A stretch of 64,000 bases of DNA from Paenarthrobacter aurescens TC1 (lineage in GTDB: Bacteria; Actinomycetota; Actinomycetes; Actinomycetales; Micrococcaceae): contig CP000474.1 of the NCBI GenBank assembly GCA_000014925.1, positions 1,860,001 to 1,924,000 on the forward strand, given 5' to 3'. Position 1 is the stretch's first letter. Every line of letters begins with the position of its first letter. A program made the translations under genes and the position numbers. Below, one piece after another: positions 30,435 to 39,348 of this stretch. Below the pieces are notes generated by a model that saw only the letters and a program-made list of their open reading frames with translations, did not search any database and was not told the DNA's origin.

Positions 30435-31340
30435 CTAGAAGGAATGCTCCGGTCCGGGGAACTGGCCGGACCGGACATCCTCACCATAGGCGGCAGCGGC
30501 ATCGCTCAGCGTGGTGCGAAGGTCTGCGTACTGCTTGACGAACTTGGCCATTTTGCCGCCCCGCAAACCTGCCATGTCCTGCCATACGAGAACCTGGCCG
30601 GTGGTGGTCTTGCCAGCGCCAATACCGACGGTGGGCACCCGCAGTGCGGCGTCGACGGCGGCTGCTGTCTCGGCAGGCACCATTTCCATGAGGACGCTGA
30701 AGGCGCCTGCGTCCTGCAACGCGACGGCGTCGTCCACGAGCCGCTGGGCGTCATCGCCGCGGCCTTGGACGCGGTAGCCGCCAAGGGAGTGCTCGCTTTG
30801 CGGTGTGAATCCGATGTGAGCCATGACGGGAATGCCTGCCTGGACCATGGCCCTCACAGTGTCCGCGTAGTAGGCGGTTCCCTCAATCTTGACCGCGTGC
30901 GCCAGTCCTTCTTTGAGGAACCGTACTCCGGTGGCCACTGCCTGCCCGGGGGAAACCTCGTAGCTGCCGAAAGGCAGGTCCGCCACGATCAGCGCACGCT
31001 TCGCCGACCGGCTCACGGCACGTGTGAGGGGAAGGAGCTCGTCCACGGTGACGGGAAGGCTCGTCTCGTTGCCGTACACGTTGTTGGAAGCCGAGTCGCC
31101 CACCAGGAGGACTTCGATTCCCGCCTGGTCAAAGATTTCAGCGGTGTACTGCTCATATGCCGTCAGCATGGCGAAGTGTTCGCCGTTGTCCTTGGCCTGC
31201 TGCAGGTGATGAATCCGGACCCTGCTGATCGGCTTCCTGCCGGCTGCTGATGCCGCTTGCGCCGCTGCTGCTGGACCGGTGCCGTAGGGTGCGGGAACTT
31301 CGGCGGGCGTGGTGGACTCAGGAAGGTTGCTCGGGGCCAT
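30435..31340 (-). CDS. panB: 3-methyl-2-oxobutanoate hydroxymethyltransferase
   Basis: This 301-residue enzyme makes ketopantoate from ketoisovalerate and methylenetetrahydrofolate for pantothenate and CoA synthesis. The magnesium-binding motif [14 protein letters not shown], then [13 protein letters not shown], and [10 protein letters not shown] are all present. An N-terminal extension of about 40 residues, rich in Pro/Ala, precedes the barrel. The ATG at 31340 is 6 nt from a TAGGCT -10. No panC or panD is adjacent. Confidence 0.95.
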   Translation of the reverse strand: MAPSNLPESTTPAEVPAPYGTGPAAAAQAASAAGRKPISRVRIHHLQQAKDNGEHFAMLTAYEQYTAEIFDQAGIEVLLVGDSASNNVYGNETSLPVTVDELLPLTRAVSRSAKRALIVADLPFGSYEVSPGQAVATGVRFLKEGLAHAVKIEGTAYYADTVRAMVQAGIPVMAHIGFTPQSEHSLGGYRVQGRGDDAQRLVDDAVALQDAGAFSVLMEMVPAETAAAVDAALRVPTVGIGAGKTTTGQVLVWQDMAGLRGGKMAKFVKQYADLRTTLSDAAAAYGEDVRSGQFPGPEHSF

Positions 31341-31346
31341 GGATAG

Positions 31347-31352
31347 AGCCTA
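31347..31352 (-). promoter_or_regulatory. Leaderless -10 element of panB
   Basis: TAGGCT on the minus strand ends 6 nt before the panB ATG at 31340, matching the spacing at other leaderless genes in this window. Confidence 0.45.
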
Positions 31353-31530
31353 AGCGGTGCCGACGGAGGCTGCCACCAGTGTGCTGGGCGTCACCTTATG
31401 TAAACGCTGTGTTACGCGGAGCTTCCGCTGCGGCATTAGCACGGAACTCTTAGTAGAGTGAAGGCTGAGCTGCCGTGGCTTCTATCCCTTGAAACCAGCG
31501 GCATGGACACTGAACCGGAAAAGAGGCCCT

Positions 31531-32871
31531 ATGGACCGCCAGCAAGAGTTCGTTCTGCGGACGATCGAAGAGCGTGACGTGCGCTTCGTACGCTTGTGGT
31601 TCACCGACGTCGTGGGTTCGCTTAAATCGGTGGCGCTTGCGCCCGCCGAAGTTGAGGGCGCCTTTGAAGAGGGCCTTGGCTTTGACGGTTCCGCCATTGA
31701 GGGCCTCGCCCGCGTGTTCGAGTCGGACATGCTCGCGCAGCCGGACCCCTCCACCTTCCAGATCCTGCCGTGGCGTGGCGAGACCGAGCAGACATCGCGG
31801 ATGTTTTGCGACGTCCTCACTCCCGACGGTGAGCCCTCTGCGGCGGACCCCCGCAACGTCCTCAAGAGGACCCTTGCCAAGGCCGCCGACATGGGTTTCA
31901 CCTGCTACACCCACCCCGAGATTGAGTTCTACCTGTTGAAGTCCAAGGAGTTGGGCCCTGACGGTGCTCCTGTTCCCGTGGACGAAGGCGGCTACTTTGA
32001 CCACGTACCGGGCGGCGTAGCGCAGGACTTCCGCCGTACCGCCGTCACCATGCTCGAGTCCGTGGGCATCTCCGTGGAGTTCAGCCACCACGAGGGCGGT
32101 CCGGGCCAGAACGAGATTGACCTCCGTTATGCGGATGCCCTCCAGACCGCGGATAACATCATGACGTTCCGCACGGTCATCAAGGAAGTCGCCCTTCAGC
32201 AGGGCACGTACGCCACCTTCATGCCCAAGCCGTTCACGGACCACCCCGGTTCCGGCATGCACACCCACTTCTCGCTCTTCGAAGGCGACACCAACGCGTT
32301 CTTCGAAGCCGGAGCCGAGTTCCAGCTGTCCAAGACGGCGCGCCAGTTCATTGCCGGAATCCTGAAGCACGCCCCGGAGTTCACGGCGGTCACCAACCAG
32401 TTCGTGAATTCCTACAAGCGCCTTTGGGGCGGCGGCGAGGCACCGAGCTACTTGAGCTGGGGCCACAACAACCGCTCGGCATTGGTGCGCGTTCCGCTGT
32501 ACAAGCCCGGCAAGGGCCAGTCCGCACGCATCGAATACCGGGGCATCGACAGCGCAACCAACCCGTACCTGGCCTACGCCGTACTTCTCGGTGCCGGCTT
32601 GAAGGGTATTGAGGAAGGCTATGAACTTCCGGCTGCAGCCGAAGACGACGTCTGGTCGCTGACCACTGCGGAGCGCAGGGCCATGGGGCATGCGCCGTTG
32701 CCGGCCAGCCTCCACGATGCCATTCGCGCCATGGAGGAATCCGAACTGGTGGCCCAGATTCTGGGGGAGCAGGTGTTCGAGCACTTCCTGCGCAACAAGC
32801 GTGCAGAGTGGCAGGACTACCGCCTTCAGGTCACCCCGTACGAGTTGCAGCGCAACCTCGGCATTCTCTAG
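31531..32871 (+). CDS. glnA2: Glutamine synthetase, GlnA2 type
   Basis: This 446-residue type I synthetase belongs to the short actinobacterial GlnA2 class. The grasp domain begins about residue 16 (DVRFVRLWFTDVVG), and the catalytic motifs GSAIEG, KPFTDHPGSGMH, and NRSALVRVP are present. The region where GlnA1 carries its adenylylation tyrosine reads DDVWSLTTAERR, with no tyrosine, so it is probably not controlled by GlnE even though glnE follows 9 bp downstream. The ATG at 31531 is preferred over 31489 because it gives the family start MDRQQEFVLRTIEERD. Confidence 0.93.
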   Translation: MDRQQEFVLRTIEERDVRFVRLWFTDVVGSLKSVALAPAEVEGAFEEGLGFDGSAIEGLARVFESDMLAQPDPSTFQILPWRGETEQTSRMFCDVLTPDGEPSAADPRNVLKRTLAKAADMGFTCYTHPEIEFYLLKSKELGPDGAPVPVDEGGYFDHVPGGVAQDFRRTAVTMLESVGISVEFSHHEGGPGQNEIDLRYADALQTADNIMTFRTVIKEVALQQGTYATFMPKPFTDHPGSGMHTHFSLFEGDTNAFFEAGAEFQLSKTARQFIAGILKHAPEFTAVTNQFVNSYKRLWGGGEAPSYLSWGHNNRSALVRVPLYKPGKGQSARIEYRGIDSATNPYLAYAVLLGAGLKGIEEGYELPAAAEDDVWSLTTAERRAMGHAPLPASLHDAIRAMEESELVAQILGEQVFEHFLRNKRAEWQDYRLQVTPYELQRNLGIL

Positions 32872-32880
32872 GCAGGGCCA

Positions 32881-35800
32881 ATGAGCCTCGCGCGTCGGCT
32901 CATCTCAGCCGGATTCAGTGACCTCGAAAAGGGCGAACGGTTTCTTGCTGCCCCGGAACTTGACGGGATCGACGAGGACGCCTTGTTCGCCGGGCTGTCC
33001 TTGTCGGCCAGCCCGGATACCGCTCTCCAGTCCCTGGTCAGGCTGATTGAGAAGAATCCGGGGCTAAAGAAGCTGGCTGCGGCTGATCAGGACACGAGCG
33101 AGCCTATGTATCGGCTCCTGGGTGCCTCGGAGGCGCTGGGGGAGTTTCTCATGCGCCGGCCGGAGCATCTGGATGTCTTCAATGTCCGGGTCAGTCCGGA
33201 GCCGCTCCAAGCATCCTATGAAGAGCTCCGGGCGATGCTGCTGCGCTCCGTGAAAGCCGAGCCCGGCGCCCAGCGCCCGGTAGCCGGGATAACCGGCCTG
33301 CCGGCATACGCAGCCTTGCGGAGCGCGTACCGCCGCGGTTTGACGGAGCTTGCCATCAAGGACATCTGCGCGGCATCACCAACGGACTTCATGCCTGCAG
33401 TTGGTGCCGAGTTGGCAGATCTCGCCGGTGCTGCCATTGAGGCCGCCCTCGCGGTATCCCGGGCGGAAGCTGCAGCCCAGTTCGACGCAGCCGAGATCGC
33501 AGACATCGGGCTTGCCGTCATTGGCATGGGTAAGTGCGGCGCCCGGGAGCTGAACTACATTTCCGACGTCGATGTCATCTACGTCATCGAGGCAGGGGAG
33601 GTGGACGACGCACGCGCGTCCACTATAGGCACCGCCCTCGCGTCCGGTATCTCCAGGGCGATCTCCTCTTCTGCGCCGGAACCAGGCCTGTGGGAAGTCG
33701 ACGCCAATCTTCGTCCGGAAGGAAAGTCCGGGCCGCTGGTTCGCACCCTTCCCTCGCACTTGAGCTATTACGCCCGGTGGGCCGAAAGTTGGGAGTTCCA
33801 AGCACTGCTGAAGGCGCGGACCATTGCCGGCGACCAGGAACTCGGTCAGCGCTACGAGAAGGCCGTGGAACCGCTGGTCTGGGCATCCGCAGGACGTGAG
33901 GGCTTTGTGGAGTCGGTCCAGGCCATGCGCCGCAGGGTGACCGACTACATTCCGGCAGCCGAAGAACAGCGTCAAATCAAGCTGGGGCGCGGTGGCCTCC
34001 GCGATGTTGAATTCACGGTGCAGTTGCTGCAATTGGTACACGGAAAGTCTGACGAGTCACTTCGGTGCCGTGACACCACGTCTGCTATTGCGGCGTTGTC
34101 TGCCGGTGGTTACATCGGCCGGACTGACGCAGCGGCCTTCGACAATGCCTACCGCTATTTGCGTCTCCTGGAACACAGAATTCAGCTGTTCCAACTGCGT
34201 CGAACCCACCTCATGCCTGTCACCGAGGATGCCCAGCGCTTCCTTGCAAAGGCCGTCCTGGGTCCGTTTGCGCTGGAGCGACCCCATCCCGACCAGCTGA
34301 TGGCCACCTGGCAAAAAACCAAGAAGGCCGTCCGCGAACTGCACGAGCGGATCTTCTACAGGCCGCTGCTCAACACCGCGGCAAAGCTGAGCAGCGAGGA
34401 CGCGAAGCTCAGCCCGGAGGCAGCCCAAGGTCGTCTTGCAGCGCTTGGTTACGTGGACCCCCAAGGTGCCATGCGGCACATCGAAGCACTCACCGCGGGC
34501 GTCAGCCGGCGTGCGGCACTGCAGCGGCAGCTCCTGCCGATCCTCCTGGGGTGGCTCGCCGAGGGCGTTGATCCCGACGCCGGACTGCTCGCCTTCCGTA
34601 GGGTCAGCGAAGCCCTTGGAACCACCCACTGGTATTTGGGCCTGCTCCGGGATTCCCAAGCGGCAGCCGAGCGACTCTGCCAGGTGCTGGCTAATTCCCG
34701 CCTGATTTCGGACCTGTTGGAAGTATCGCCGGAGTCCGTTGCCTGGTTGGGCAGCGACAAAGAACTGGCACCGGTTCCTTTTGAAGCCCAGTGGCAGGAA
34801 ATCCGGTCCAAGCTTTCCCGTCATGAGGATCCCGAGAGTGCCATGAGGCTGATCCGGTTGATCCGGCGTCGCGAAATCCTGCGCACCGCGGTCGCGGATA
34901 GTGCCGGGTTGCTGGACCAGGATGCCGTGGGACTGGCCTTGGCCGAGACGGACCGGGCAGCCGTTCTAGGGGCGCTGCATGTAGCGGAGTCCGTCATTGC
35001 GGCGACTGGTCCTTTGAAAACCGATGTCCTGGTGGTGGCGATGGGCCGGCAGGGTGGCCGCGAGATCGGCTACGGCTCGGACGCGGACGTCATCTACGTG
35101 CACCGTGCCCGTCCCGGGTTCACTGATGCTGAGGCCCAGGAACAGGCGACGGCGATCGTCGCCAAGCTTTCCAGCTTCCTCACCCAGCCGCTCAAGCCCG
35201 CGATCATGGCCGAACGAGTGCTCATGGTGGATGCCGACCTGCGGCCCGAGGGCAAGAACGGTGCCATGGTGCGGTCTCTGGACTCCTATGCGGAGTACTA
35301 CCGACGGTGGTCCCTGATTTGGGAGGCGCAGGCACTGCTGCGGGCCCGCCCGATGGCAGGCTCGGACGATCTTGCCGACGACTTCGTACGCCTCATCGAT
35401 CCCATCCGGTACCCCGAGCAACTCGCGGAGCAGGACGTCCGGGAGATCCGCCGTATCAAGGCCAGGGTGGAGTCCGAGCGTCTGCCTCGTGGCGCCGATC
35501 CCGCCAGGCACGTCAAGCTTGGCCGAGGCGGCCTGAGCGACGTCGAATGGCTGGTTCAGTTGCTTCAACTCCAGCATGCAGGCAAGCACCCGGAGCTGCG
35601 GACTTCGTCCACTCTGGACGCCCTGGCTGCTGCGGAAAAGCTGGAACTTATCGCTGAAGACGACGCCCAGCTCCTGCGGGAAGCGTGGAGACTCGCCAGC
35701 CGCATTCGTTCCGCGAATGTCATTGTGACGGGACGGGCATCGGATCTTTTGCCATCATCGCGCAAGGACCTCGAGGCCGTGGCACGCTGGTGCGGATACG

Positions 35801-35892
35801 AACCCGGGAACGCGGGCCACTTCGAAGAGGACTATCTGAGGCTTAGTCGTCGCGCCCGGGGCGTTTTTGAGAAAGAGTTCTACGGCAACTGA
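32881..35892 (+). CDS. glnE: Bifunctional glutamine synthetase adenylyltransferase/adenylyl-removing enzyme
   Basis: This 1003-residue enzyme adds AMP to, and removes it from, the regulatory tyrosine of GlnA1. Two nucleotidyltransferase domains are recognisable by GMGKCGARELNYISDVDVIY (about 217-236) and AMGRQGGREIGYGSDADVIY (about 720-739), the first the de-adenylylating and the second the adenylylating half. A helical linker separates them. The target tyrosine is in the GlnA1 protein encoded at 45.3-46.7 kb. Its 3' end overlaps the converging sulfatase gene by 13 bp. Confidence 0.95.
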   Translation: MSLARRLISAGFSDLEKGERFLAAPELDGIDEDALFAGLSLSASPDTALQSLVRLIEKNPGLKKLAAADQDTSEPMYRLLGASEALGEFLMRRPEHLDVFNVRVSPEPLQASYEELRAMLLRSVKAEPGAQRPVAGITGLPAYAALRSAYRRGLTELAIKDICAASPTDFMPAVGAELADLAGAAIEAALAVSRAEAAAQFDAAEIADIGLAVIGMGKCGARELNYISDVDVIYVIEAGEVDDARASTIGTALASGISRAISSSAPEPGLWEVDANLRPEGKSGPLVRTLPSHLSYYARWAESWEFQALLKARTIAGDQELGQRYEKAVEPLVWASAGREGFVESVQAMRRRVTDYIPAAEEQRQIKLGRGGLRDVEFTVQLLQLVHGKSDESLRCRDTTSAIAALSAGGYIGRTDAAAFDNAYRYLRLLEHRIQLFQLRRTHLMPVTEDAQRFLAKAVLGPFALERPHPDQLMATWQKTKKAVRELHERIFYRPLLNTAAKLSSEDAKLSPEAAQGRLAALGYVDPQGAMRHIEALTAGVSRRAALQRQLLPILLGWLAEGVDPDAGLLAFRRVSEALGTTHWYLGLLRDSQAAAERLCQVLANSRLISDLLEVSPESVAWLGSDKELAPVPFEAQWQEIRSKLSRHEDPESAMRLIRLIRRREILRTAVADSAGLLDQDAVGLALAETDRAAVLGALHVAESVIAATGPLKTDVLVVAMGRQGGREIGYGSDADVIYVHRARPGFTDAEAQEQATAIVAKLSSFLTQPLKPAIMAERVLMVDADLRPEGKNGAMVRSLDSYAEYYRRWSLIWEAQALLRARPMAGSDDLADDFVRLIDPIRYPEQLAEQDVREIRRIKARVESERLPRGADPARHVKLGRGGLSDVEWLVQLLQLQHAGKHPELRTSSTLDALAAAEKLELIAEDDAQLLREAWRLASRIRSANVIVTGRASDLLPSSRKDLEAVARWCGYEPGNAGHFEEDYLRLSRRARGVFEKEFYGN

Positions 35893-37370
35893 GGCGTGGA
35901 GGCGGAGGCTTTTTCCCGGGCATGCCGCAGCATGGCGACCACCGCGGCTCCTGGCGTCAACGCGCCGTCAATGACGTATCCCTCCTCGCGGTCCTTAAGT
36001 GTCTCCACCATTTGTTGGCGCCATGACAGCAGTTCACCGAGGTAAGCAGGCGCTTGGGCGAGGTTGGTCCTCTCCTGGGGATCGGCGTCGAGATTGAACA
36101 GTTCTTCAGTCCCTTCACCGGAACCCCAAATGTATTTGTGGTGGCCATCGGTCAACCAGTGCAGGTTCTGGCCCCAGTACACGTGTTCGCCGTGAAGGAC
36201 ATCCCTGACGGCTCCGGTGCTCTCGCCCCGGACGATGCTTGCCAGTGATTCTCCGTCCACGGAATCCGGGATGGGCAACCCGGCGAGGTCCAACAGCGTG
36301 GGCATGATGTCCCTGAGTTCCACCACGTGGTCCACCACCGTTCCGCGTGCGGCCTGCTGAGCGGACGGGGTATTGGCGATGATGAACGGTACCCGGGTGG
36401 ATCCTTCGTAAGGGACCGCCTTGCGGAACATATGGTGATCACCCATCATTTCGCCGTGGTCGCTGGTGAAGGCGATCACGGTGTTGTCATGCAGGCCGAA
36501 GTCGGCCAGTGACTCCTTGATCCGGTTGACCTGCAGGTCGATCTGGGCCATCAGCCCGTAGTAGCCCGCCCTGGCTCTGTGGACAACGTGGTCAGGGATC
36601 CTGCCGTAGCTGGCTTGGTAGTTTCCGTCCTGCCGATGCTCGTCCCAGTGCTGTTCCCAGTTACCTTCCACCGGTTCATACGCCGGTATGTTGAGGTACT
36701 GTTCGAAGGCCCACGACGGCGGATCGTACGGTGGGTGCGGGCGGTGAAAGGAAAGGTAGAGGAAGAAGGGCTTTACAGGATCGCGCCGGTGCATCCATTC
36801 GATGGCCTGCGTGCCGATCCAATGCGTGGGATGCAGATTCTCGGCTTTGTCCCAAGGACGGGCGACAATCGAATTGCAATTGACGCCGTGATCAAAATAC
36901 TCGGCGTCCGGACCCATCCCGGGTTGGCGTCGGAGCCACGGCACGTAGTCATCAAACATGGCGAAGTTCTGATGGTGTTCCTGCCTGGCATGGTGAAGGT
37001 ATCCGTCGTGCAGGACAACGTCATCAAAGTCGAGCCTGGAGCGTTCCGGCCACACGTGCATCTTTCCGATGGCCTGGGTGTGATAGCCGCCTTTCCTGAA
37101 TTCGCCTTGCAGCGTCACTGGATGGACGGCATGAAAAGGTACGCCGTCGTTGTACCCGACGCGGCCATGCCTTTCCTGTGATTGGCCGGTAAACAATGCC
37201 GCGCGGGCAGGTACGCATGACGGTGTAGCAGAATAGCCCTTGGAGAACCGGACACCGTTTCGGGCAAGGTCGTCCAGGTGCGGTGTCTCCACATAGGGGT
37301 GGCCGTCCGAGGACAAGCAGTCGCCCCTCCACTCATCGACGCAAATGAGAATGACGTTGGGCTTGCTCAT
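35880..37370 (-). CDS. Sulfatase (formylglycine-dependent, Cys type)
   Basis: This 496-residue protein belongs to the S1 sulfatase family. Metal ligands in ILICVDEWRGD precede the active-site motif C-V-P-A-R with Cys52, which must be oxidised to formylglycine by a separate maturase. Later motifs GKMHVWP and FTSDHGEMMGDHH complete the metal and sulfate site. The substrate is unknown; the family includes aryl, choline and sugar sulfatases. No signal peptide is visible, so it is probably cytoplasmic. The ATG at 37370 puts the first strand at the family position. It diverges from a GNAT gene. Confidence 0.88.
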   Translation of the reverse strand: MSKPNVILICVDEWRGDCLSSDGHPYVETPHLDDLARNGVRFSKGYSATPSCVPARAALFTGQSQERHGRVGYNDGVPFHAVHPVTLQGEFRKGGYHTQAIGKMHVWPERSRLDFDDVVLHDGYLHHARQEHHQNFAMFDDYVPWLRRQPGMGPDAEYFDHGVNCNSIVARPWDKAENLHPTHWIGTQAIEWMHRRDPVKPFFLYLSFHRPHPPYDPPSWAFEQYLNIPAYEPVEGNWEQHWDEHRQDGNYQASYGRIPDHVVHRARAGYYGLMAQIDLQVNRIKESLADFGLHDNTVIAFTSDHGEMMGDHHMFRKAVPYEGSTRVPFIIANTPSAQQAARGTVVDHVVELRDIMPTLLDLAGLPIPDSVDGESLASIVRGESTGAVRDVLHGEHVYWGQNLHWLTDGHHKYIWGSGEGTEELFNLDADPQERTNLAQAPAYLGELLSWRQQMVETLKDREEGYVIDGALTPGAAVVAMLRHAREKASASTPQLP

Positions 37371-37432
37371 CGGAAGTGGTCCCTTGGTCGTCGGAAACGG
37401 TTGAGACAACCCTAATAGGAGAACTTCTGCGA

Positions 37433-38047
37433 ATGCTTGAATATGACTCGGATGGCGTGTTTTCGATCGAGAGTGATCACAGTGGGCAAGGCGATGTCTG
37501 GCTGATTCCCCTCAAAATGCTCGACGACGACGCTCGCGCCATTCAGCTCGGGGCAGTTGCGGAGTTGGCTGTGGAAGCAAAGCAGCGGGACTTCGTCGGG
37601 GATCCGCTGCGTATGATGCTCATTTCCCTGGTAGAAGAGTCTCGCCTCCCGTACGTCATTGAGTCAGGAGGAGTTGCTGTTGGTGTGCTGACCCTCCAGT
37701 CCGGCGCGGCCATGCTCGCGGGCTGGCCCGACGACGAGTCGGTGTGGTTGTTGAGGGGATTCCTGATCGACACAAGAAGCCAAGGGCGCGGCCTCGGTAC
37801 CCTGGCTGCGCGGGCCGCAGTGGAGGAAGCGCGAAAGGTGACGGCCAGGCTGGGAGGCGGGCAGGCCGGCGTCGTGCTTTCTGTCAACGAGCATAATCCG
37901 GCAGGGTTGGCGGCGTACTCGAAAGCCGGATTCAAGGACGCGGGGCGTTACCTGGGTGGTAGCGCGGGTCCACAGCGGACCATGTACAAGGCTTTCTTGC
38001 CGGAGGTCTCAGCGCACGCTGAACCTAGTGACGTCAATGAAAGTTGA
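37433..38047 (+). CDS. GNAT-family N-acetyltransferase
   Basis: This 204-residue protein has the GNAT fold with the acetyl-CoA loop RSQGRGLGTLAA (about 119-130) and the C-terminal NEHNPAGLAAYSKAGF motif. The first 45 residues look like an extra N-terminal segment. The substrate is unknown. ATG 37433 is chosen because AGGAGAAC lies 8-15 nt upstream. Its last codons overlap the operator region of the downstream HTH gene, so the regulator's binding sites lie partly in this coding sequence. Confidence 0.82.
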   Translation: MLEYDSDGVFSIESDHSGQGDVWLIPLKMLDDDARAIQLGAVAELAVEAKQRDFVGDPLRMMLISLVEESRLPYVIESGGVAVGVLTLQSGAAMLAGWPDDESVWLLRGFLIDTRSQGRGLGTLAARAAVEEARKVTARLGGGQAGVVLSVNEHNPAGLAAYSKAGFKDAGRYLGGSAGPQRTMYKAFLPEVSAHAEPSDVNES

Positions 38048-38077
38048 CGCTCACTATACCGTCAACTATGGTTGACG
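38032..38077 (+). promoter_or_regulatory. Tandem operators over the promoter of the small HTH gene
   Basis: CGTCAA-N6-TTGACG occurs twice, at 38032-38049 and 38060-38077, 28 bp apart. The second extends to a perfect 8-bp-arm palindrome (38059-38078). The TTGACG of the first copy (38044-38049) is also a -35, and TATGGT (38067-38072) 17 bp later is a -10, so both copies cover promoter elements. This is a typical autorepression design. Confidence 0.65.
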
Positions 38078-38094
38078 GCATGGAGGTGGACCGG

Positions 38095-38295
38095 ATGAAA
38101 ACGTTAGTGGGATCAATGGACGGCATGGGCCCGGCTGAGGCGCTTTACGCCGTTGCGGAGTTGCAGAAGGAAGTGGGCCGAGCCGAGGCTTCGCTGGTGC
38201 GCGCCGCCCGGCAATCAGGCTTGTCGTGGGAAGCGATCGCGCTCTGCCTCGGGGTGAGCAAGCAGGCAGTGCACAAAAAGTACGGAAAGCAGTAA
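38095..38295 (+). CDS. Small helix-turn-helix DNA-binding protein
   Basis: This 66-residue protein has a short N-terminal helix (AEALYAVAELQKEVGRAEASLV) and a C-terminal HTH, SGLSWEAIALCLGVSKQAVHKKY, of the sigma-70 region-4-like type used by small actinobacterial regulators. The ATG at 38095 follows GGAGGTGG; in-frame starts at 38068 and 38080 lie within or next to the promoter and are less likely. It probably binds the two palindromic sites directly upstream and represses itself and perhaps the converging region. Its other targets are unknown. Confidence 0.75.
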   Translation: MKTLVGSMDGMGPAEALYAVAELQKEVGRAEASLVRAARQSGLSWEAIALCLGVSKQAVHKKYGKQ

Positions 38296-38395
38296 CGCGC
38301 CGTTCGCCCAGGGGTGCGCCGCCGCAACCGCCCCCGCACGCTAAGTATCCTTATAGACTTCTTGTGTATCTGTTCTCAACGCATAGGGGAAGTAC

Positions 38396-38746
38396 ATGGA
38401 ATACAACGGAAATCCGTCGGAGAAGGCCATTCCCGCCGGAGAGCTGGATCGGCGTCACGTGGGCCATTCTGTGAGCTTTCAGCCCAATGATTTCACCGTC
38501 GTCTTCGGCACGATCGCGGGCATCGCAAGGACTGAAGCCCTTGTGTACCTGTCCCTCGACGGAGTTGCCGGTGGTACTCATCTGAAAGACGAATACGACC
38601 TGCCCATCGATAAGAACGTGTATCTTCAGCTGGACCCGCTGGGCAGCGCGGAAAAGGGGCTTTCGGAAGCAGCCAGTTTCGTTAAGGAGAAGCTGGACGA
38701 CATCACCAAGAATCTCAGGGATCGCGACCAAGGCAAGTCCGAGTAG
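38396..38746 (+). CDS. Conserved hypothetical protein, 116 residues
   Basis: I do not recognise a domain. The protein is soluble and acidic, with beta-rich segments (FQPNDFTVVFGTIAGIARTEALVYLSLDG) and a C-terminal amphipathic helix (LSEAASFVKEKLDDITKNL). No signal peptide or membrane helix is visible. It is the last gene before the integrated element and, before integration, would have converged on glnA with a shared terminator. Confidence 0.6.
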   Translation: MEYNGNPSEKAIPAGELDRRHVGHSVSFQPNDFTVVFGTIAGIARTEALVYLSLDGVAGGTHLKDEYDLPIDKNVYLQLDPLGSAEKGLSEAASFVKEKLDDITKNLRDRDQGKSE

Positions 38747-38756
38747 TCCGAACCCA

Positions 38757-38804
38757 CAAAGAAGGCCAGTCTCAGTCCGTACAGACTGAGGCTGGCCTCT
38801 TTGT
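38757..38804. terminator. Bidirectional terminator, ancestral glnA terminator
   Basis: Arms starting GAAGGCCAG at 38761 and ending CTGGCCTC at 38799 form a 15-plus bp stem with one mismatch, followed by TTTG on + and CTTTG on -. It serves the gene ending at 38746. Before the element inserted, it lay 13 bp past the glnA stop and would have terminated glnA as well. Confidence 0.8.
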
Positions 38805-38817
38805 TACGTGGTGGTAT

Positions 38818-38842
38818 TAGACGCCGTAGTAGAGCTCGAACT
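38818..38842. repeat. Left attachment repeat (displaced glnA 3' end)
   Basis: These 25 bases equal 45321-45345. With 38817 they encode, on the minus strand, the last residues FELYYGV and a TAA stop: the original glnA terminus, cut off from the gene by integration. Confidence 0.88.
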
Positions 38843-38942
38843 AAATACGCTGGAATAGGGTGTGATAGGAAATGCTGAAATCCCCGTCACTATGCGGAAT
38901 CGAACGGTGACATTTACTAGCGGGTGACAGCGTTCTTTGGTG

Positions 38943-38964
38943 TTCTTGCGGACTTTCTGCGGAC
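38943..38964 (+). repeat. Left integrase arm-type repeat pair
   Basis: TTGCGGACT followed by TCTGCGGAC gives two TGCGGAC heptamers spaced 11 bp. The 22-bp segment matches 45271-45292 at 21 of 22 bases. Two such sites near each end suggest integrase or excisionase binding. Confidence 0.6.
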
Positions 38965-38980
38965 CAAGAGCACGGGATGC

Positions 38981-39301
38981 TTATTGCCGTTTAGGAATCC
39001 GAGGGAGTTCGCCTCGCTTGGGGATCCGGGGTGCCCGCCGGCCAGGCTCTGGTGGTGGTTGCTTGTGGTTCATCGCTTGGATCTTCTGAATGTCGTCGAT
39101 GCTGAACCGGATGCTTTTACCGTAACCGTGATGCGGCCAGTTCTGAGATTTCTTCAGCCTGTAGGCGTGGGAGCGGGTGATCTTCAGGAGATCGGCTAGC
39201 TCGTCTGCAAAATCTTCCAGAGGTGACCGAACTATTACGCGGTCCTCTACGTTGAGTTCGGCCATCATCTTCTGGAAGCTATCACGGTCAAACTTCGCCA
39301 T
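38981..39301 (-). CDS. Excisionase-like helix-turn-helix protein
   Basis: This 106-residue basic protein has a winged-HTH/MerR-like segment, ADLLKITRSHAYRLKKS followed by GYGKSIRFSIDDIQKI, in the style of phage excisionases and AlpA proteins. The C-terminus is Pro/Arg/Lys-rich (RRAPRIPKRGELPRIPKR), suited to DNA binding. It lies 16 bp from the left arm repeats and 140 bp from the left attachment site, as expected for a directionality factor. ATG 39301 is used; a start eight codons upstream is possible. Function is inferred. Confidence 0.65.
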   Translation of the reverse strand: MAKFDRDSFQKMMAELNVEDRVIVRSPLEDFADELADLLKITRSHAYRLKKSQNWPHHGYGKSIRFSIDDIQKIQAMNHKQPPPEPGRRAPRIPKRGELPRIPKRQ

Positions 39302-39348
39302 GTCTGGGACTGTACAGCGGGGCACCGACAGCAGAGCAGGGCCTGCCG

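Noticed and set aside
31391..31415. Possible GlnR half-site upstream of glnA2 (GTCAC-n6-TAAAC)
   Set aside because: Only one a-b pair fits and the second pair has wrong spacing; too weak compared with the glnA site.
31450..32784. Long minus-strand frame (444 codons) opposite glnA2
   Set aside because: Antisense shadow of a clear glutamine synthetase gene with no recognisable motif.
38818..38842. Attachment repeat as part of a tRNA gene
   Set aside because: No cloverleaf can be drawn; the repeat is protein-coding glnA sequence.
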